DNA of 7,168 bases from Myxococcaceae bacterium. Its GTDB lineage: Bacteria > Myxococcota > Myxococcia > Myxococcales > Myxococcaceae. Position numbers and translations under genes: made by a program. The notes beneath the pieces are model-generated. The model did not search any database. It was given only the letters and a program-made list of their open reading frames with translations, and was not told where the DNA came from. The DNA is taken from the NCBI GenBank assembly GCA_018262385.1, contig JAGSPQ010000171.1, forward strand, positions 1-7,168, written 5' to 3'. Positions 5,929-7,168 of the stretch are shown here, in pieces (position 1 is the stretch's first letter; each line of letters opens with the position of its first letter).

Positions 5929-6444
5929 ATGCGCCTCGCCCTCTGCTGTGCCGGTCTGCTGCTGGGCCTCAGCGGTTGTGGGGCACAGGTCATCAAGGGG
6001 GCCGGACCACCGGGCACTGTGTGCGACGGCGCCGGCTGCAGCAGCTGCACCGACACCCAATGCGCGTGCGCCTCGGGGACCTGCAACGTGTTTACCGGTG
6101 CGAACGCGGAGCTCGCCTGCACCGGCACCGCGGTCTGCAAGGGCCCGGTCGGGACGGGCGCGAAGGTCACCTGCAGCAACAGCGCGAAGTGCGACCTCAG
6201 CACCTCGAGTGCGAGCTTCGTCTGCGACAACAGCTCGGACTGCGAGCTGAAGGTCGGCAGCGGAACCACCGTGGTCTGCAGCAACTCGGCCGACTGCAGC
6301 GTGTCGTGTACCGGCGCGTGCACCGTCACCTGCAACGAGAGCGCGACCTGCCGCTGCGACGGGGCGGGCTGCTCGGTCAGTTGCGCGAGCGGGAGCCCGA
6401 CTGCGTGCCCGTCGAACGGCTTCGTCTGCAACCAGGCCTGCTAG
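5929..6444 (+). CDS. Small lipoprotein with an 18-residue cysteine repeat
   Basis: Predicted 171-residue lipoprotein, anchored in a membrane and exposed to the periplasm or cell surface; function unknown. The signal peptide ends in a clean lipobox, L14-S-G-C17. A Gly/Pro-rich spacer follows (18-31). The mature chain has 24 cysteines besides the lipidated one, an even number that fits full disulfide pairing. Residues 32-52 hold a tight cluster (C32, 37, 40, 45, 47, 52). Residues 63-150 carry about five tandem units of 17-18 residues, each with two Cys six positions apart: C64/70, C82/88, C99/105, C117/123 and C135/141, typically as C-x-N-S-x-x-C. The C-terminal part (127-171) adds further cysteines and ends on C171. 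Charged residues are few; Ser, Thr, Asn and Gly dominate, as in a beta-solenoid with a cysteine ladder. It shares a 68-bp divergent upstream region with htrA and stops 1 bp from the grpE stop. No enzymatic motif is visible. Confidence 0.82.
   Translation: MRLALCCAGLLLGLSGCGAQVIKGAGPPGTVCDGAGCSSCTDTQCACASGTCNVFTGANAELACTGTAVCKGPVGTGAKVTCSNSAKCDLSTSSASFVCDNSSDCELKVGSGTTVVCSNSADCSVSCTGACTVTCNESATCRCDGAGCSVSCASGSPTACPSNGFVCNQAC
6115..6378 (+). repeat. Tandem 17-18-residue Cys repeat coding region
   Basis: Five coding units encode residues 63-80, 81-97, 98-115, 116-133 and 134-150 of the lipoprotein. They start ACTGTAVC, TCSNSAKC, VCDNSSDC, VCSNSADC and TCNESATC. Cys spacing within each unit is constant at six, and unit length is 17 or 18. 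The DNA is only partly alike (TGCAGCAAC recurs at 6172 and 6277), so the repeat is mainly conserved at protein level. Confidence 0.75.
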
Positions 6445-6445
6445 G

Positions 6446-6985
6446 TCAGGCCCGGGCAGGCTCGATGTAGCGGGCGACCTTCGCCTTGCCGGGGCGGATC
6501 ACCTTCCCCTTCGAACGGTAGGCGGGGCGGACGACCTCGGTGATCACTCCGTCCTGCTCGCGCTCGGCGGTGACTTCGATGTCCACTGCCTCGGCGAGCT
6601 GGGGATCGAACTGCTGGCCGATCAGCTCGACCCGCTCGAAGCCCTTTCCCTCGAGCTTCTTCACCATCTTGTCGCGAATCAGCTTCACCCCTTCGTACAG
6701 CTTCGAGCTGTCGGGAGTGCGCAGGCTCATGTCCAGCTCGTCGATCGCCTCGATCAGCGTCACCGCGATCTCGGCCTTCTCGACGTCGATCATCCGCTCG
6801 CGCTCGCGCTGCAGCCGCAGCTTGAAGTCCTCCCGATCCCGCTCACCCGCCTGGTAGGCACGGGCCAGCTCGTCGATGCGCTTGCGGGCCGCCGCCAGCT
6901 CTTCGAGGAGGCGGTCGGGGTCGAGCGCGGGAGGCGCCTGCTGGGCCTCGGTCTGGGGGTCTACTTCGGAGTTCACGTCGCTCAT
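6446..6985 (-). CDS. grpE: GrpE, nucleotide-exchange factor for DnaK
   Basis: Cytoplasmic co-chaperone that releases ADP from DnaK (Hsp70) and acts as a thermosensor in the heat-shock cycle. With the ATG at 6985 the protein has 179 residues, a normal length. The order is typical: an acidic, Gln-rich disordered N-terminus (1-21), a long coiled-coil dimerisation helix (about 22-65, DREDFKLRLQRERER at its end), a helical pair (66-115, IEAIDELDMSL), and the C-terminal beta domain (about 118-175). That domain carries GQQFDPQLAEAVD (123-135) and the signature segment GVITEVVRPAYRSKGKVIRP at 146-165. Within it, the usual HEA is AEA and the usual GY is AY. Two further upstream in-frame starts exist: ATG at 7006 and TTG at 7027, the latter overlapping the folC stop. 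None has a strong Shine-Dalgarno; MSDVNSE is chosen for its family-like N-terminus. It lies 38 bp after folC in the same direction and is probably cotranscribed. No dnaK or dnaJ is in the window. Confidence 0.92.
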   Translation of the reverse strand: MSDVNSEVDPQTEAQQAPPALDPDRLLEELAAARKRIDELARAYQAGERDREDFKLRLQRERERMIDVEKAEIAVTLIEAIDELDMSLRTPDSSKLYEGVKLIRDKMVKKLEGKGFERVELIGQQFDPQLAEAVDIEVTAEREQDGVITEVVRPAYRSKGKVIRPGKAKVARYIEPARA

Positions 6986-7023
6986 GGCTGCTTCAACGGT
7001 AACCATCCGAAACGACGTGTCAA

Positions 7024-7168
7024 TCAAGCCAGGGCGGCTTTGATCTGCCCGATCAGGAACAGCGAGCCGGCCACCAGCACGATCTCCTCGGGTTGGGCGG
7101 CGGCCCGGGCGGCGGCCAGCGCCTCCTTCGGCGACCCGAACGCCTCGACCTTCCGGCAGAGGGTCCGG
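7024..7168 (-). CDS. folC: FolC C-terminus (folylpolyglutamate synthase/dihydrofolate synthase), partial
   Basis: Only the last 47 codons are inside the window; the gene continues beyond position 7168. The readable end contains a helix rich in Ala (KEALAAARAAA), then EEIVLVAGSLFLIGQIKAAL and a TGA stop. The pattern of a hydrophobic strand, then GSL[FY]L[IV]G and a short helix is the characteristic end of the Mur-ligase-like FolC family, whose members add glutamate to dihydropteroate and/or tetrahydrofolates using ATP. Whether the enzyme is bifunctional cannot be told from this part. It is followed in the same direction by grpE. Confidence 0.82.
   Translation of the reverse strand, partial: RTLCRKVEAFGSPKEALAAARAAAQPEEIVLVAGSLFLIGQIKAALA

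Noticed and set aside
5007..6470. Plus-strand open frame of 487 codons across htrA and the lipoprotein gene
   Set aside because: It runs antisense through all of the protease's conserved core and then through the lipoprotein gene out of frame. Its composition is Ser/Arg-rich with no domain.
1..7168. Search for defence genes, mobile elements, CRISPR repeats, tRNA or riboswitch structures
   Set aside because: No transposase, integrase, direct-repeat array, tRNA-like cloverleaf or known riboswitch motif was seen. The window is almost entirely accounted for by ordinary chromosomal genes.

Overview
The window is strongly GC-rich, with G/C-ending codons throughout, tightly packed genes and intergenic gaps mostly under 100 bp. 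This composition, together with a single-domain PilZ protein, Cys-rich lipoproteins, exported proteins of unknown family and a TFIIB-type zinc-ribbon protein beside housekeeping genes, suggests a myxobacterium-like member of the Myxococcota (formerly Deltaproteobacteria). That placement is an inference from gene content; no rRNA or other phylogenetic marker is present. There are no tRNAs, insertion sequences, CRISPR arrays or phage genes, and no gene-free stretch longer than about 110 bp.

Layout from left to right: (1) a 192-residue protein with three zinc-ribbon modules (10-588, +), its stop codon buried in an apparent intrinsic terminator; (2) a long glutamate dehydrogenase (686-2236, +) with complete catalytic and nucleotide-binding motifs and an extra segment of about 65 residues in its N-terminal domain, followed by a strong intrinsic terminator (2263-2300); (3) a convergent, single-domain PilZ protein (2300-2650, -) with intact c-di-GMP-binding motifs; (4) a two-gene rightward unit made of an exported protein of unknown function (2753-3370) and, 6 bp later, a membrane-anchored beta-propeller-like protein (3377-4480); (5) a periplasmic HtrA/DegQ-type serine protease with two PDZ domains (4484-5860, -), ending 3 bp from the propeller gene; (6) a small lipoprotein built on an 18-residue cysteine repeat (5929-6444, +), divergent from the protease; (7) the co-chaperone GrpE (6446-6985, -), whose stop lies 1 bp from the lipoprotein stop; (8) the last 47 codons of folC (7024-7168, -), just upstream of grpE in the same direction.

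The window is mainly chromosomal housekeeping (nitrogen/carbon metabolism through glutamate dehydrogenase, folate polyglutamylation, protein quality control through HtrA and GrpE) mixed with lineage-type envelope proteins. Four consecutive products (the exported unknown protein, the propeller, HtrA and the Cys-rich lipoprotein) should be in or face the periplasm, but two of them are on opposite strands and only the first two look like an operon. I see no defence island, biosynthetic cluster or clearly new multi-gene system. The most unusual items are the Cys-ladder lipoprotein, the enlarged glutamate dehydrogenase and the exported-protein/propeller pair.
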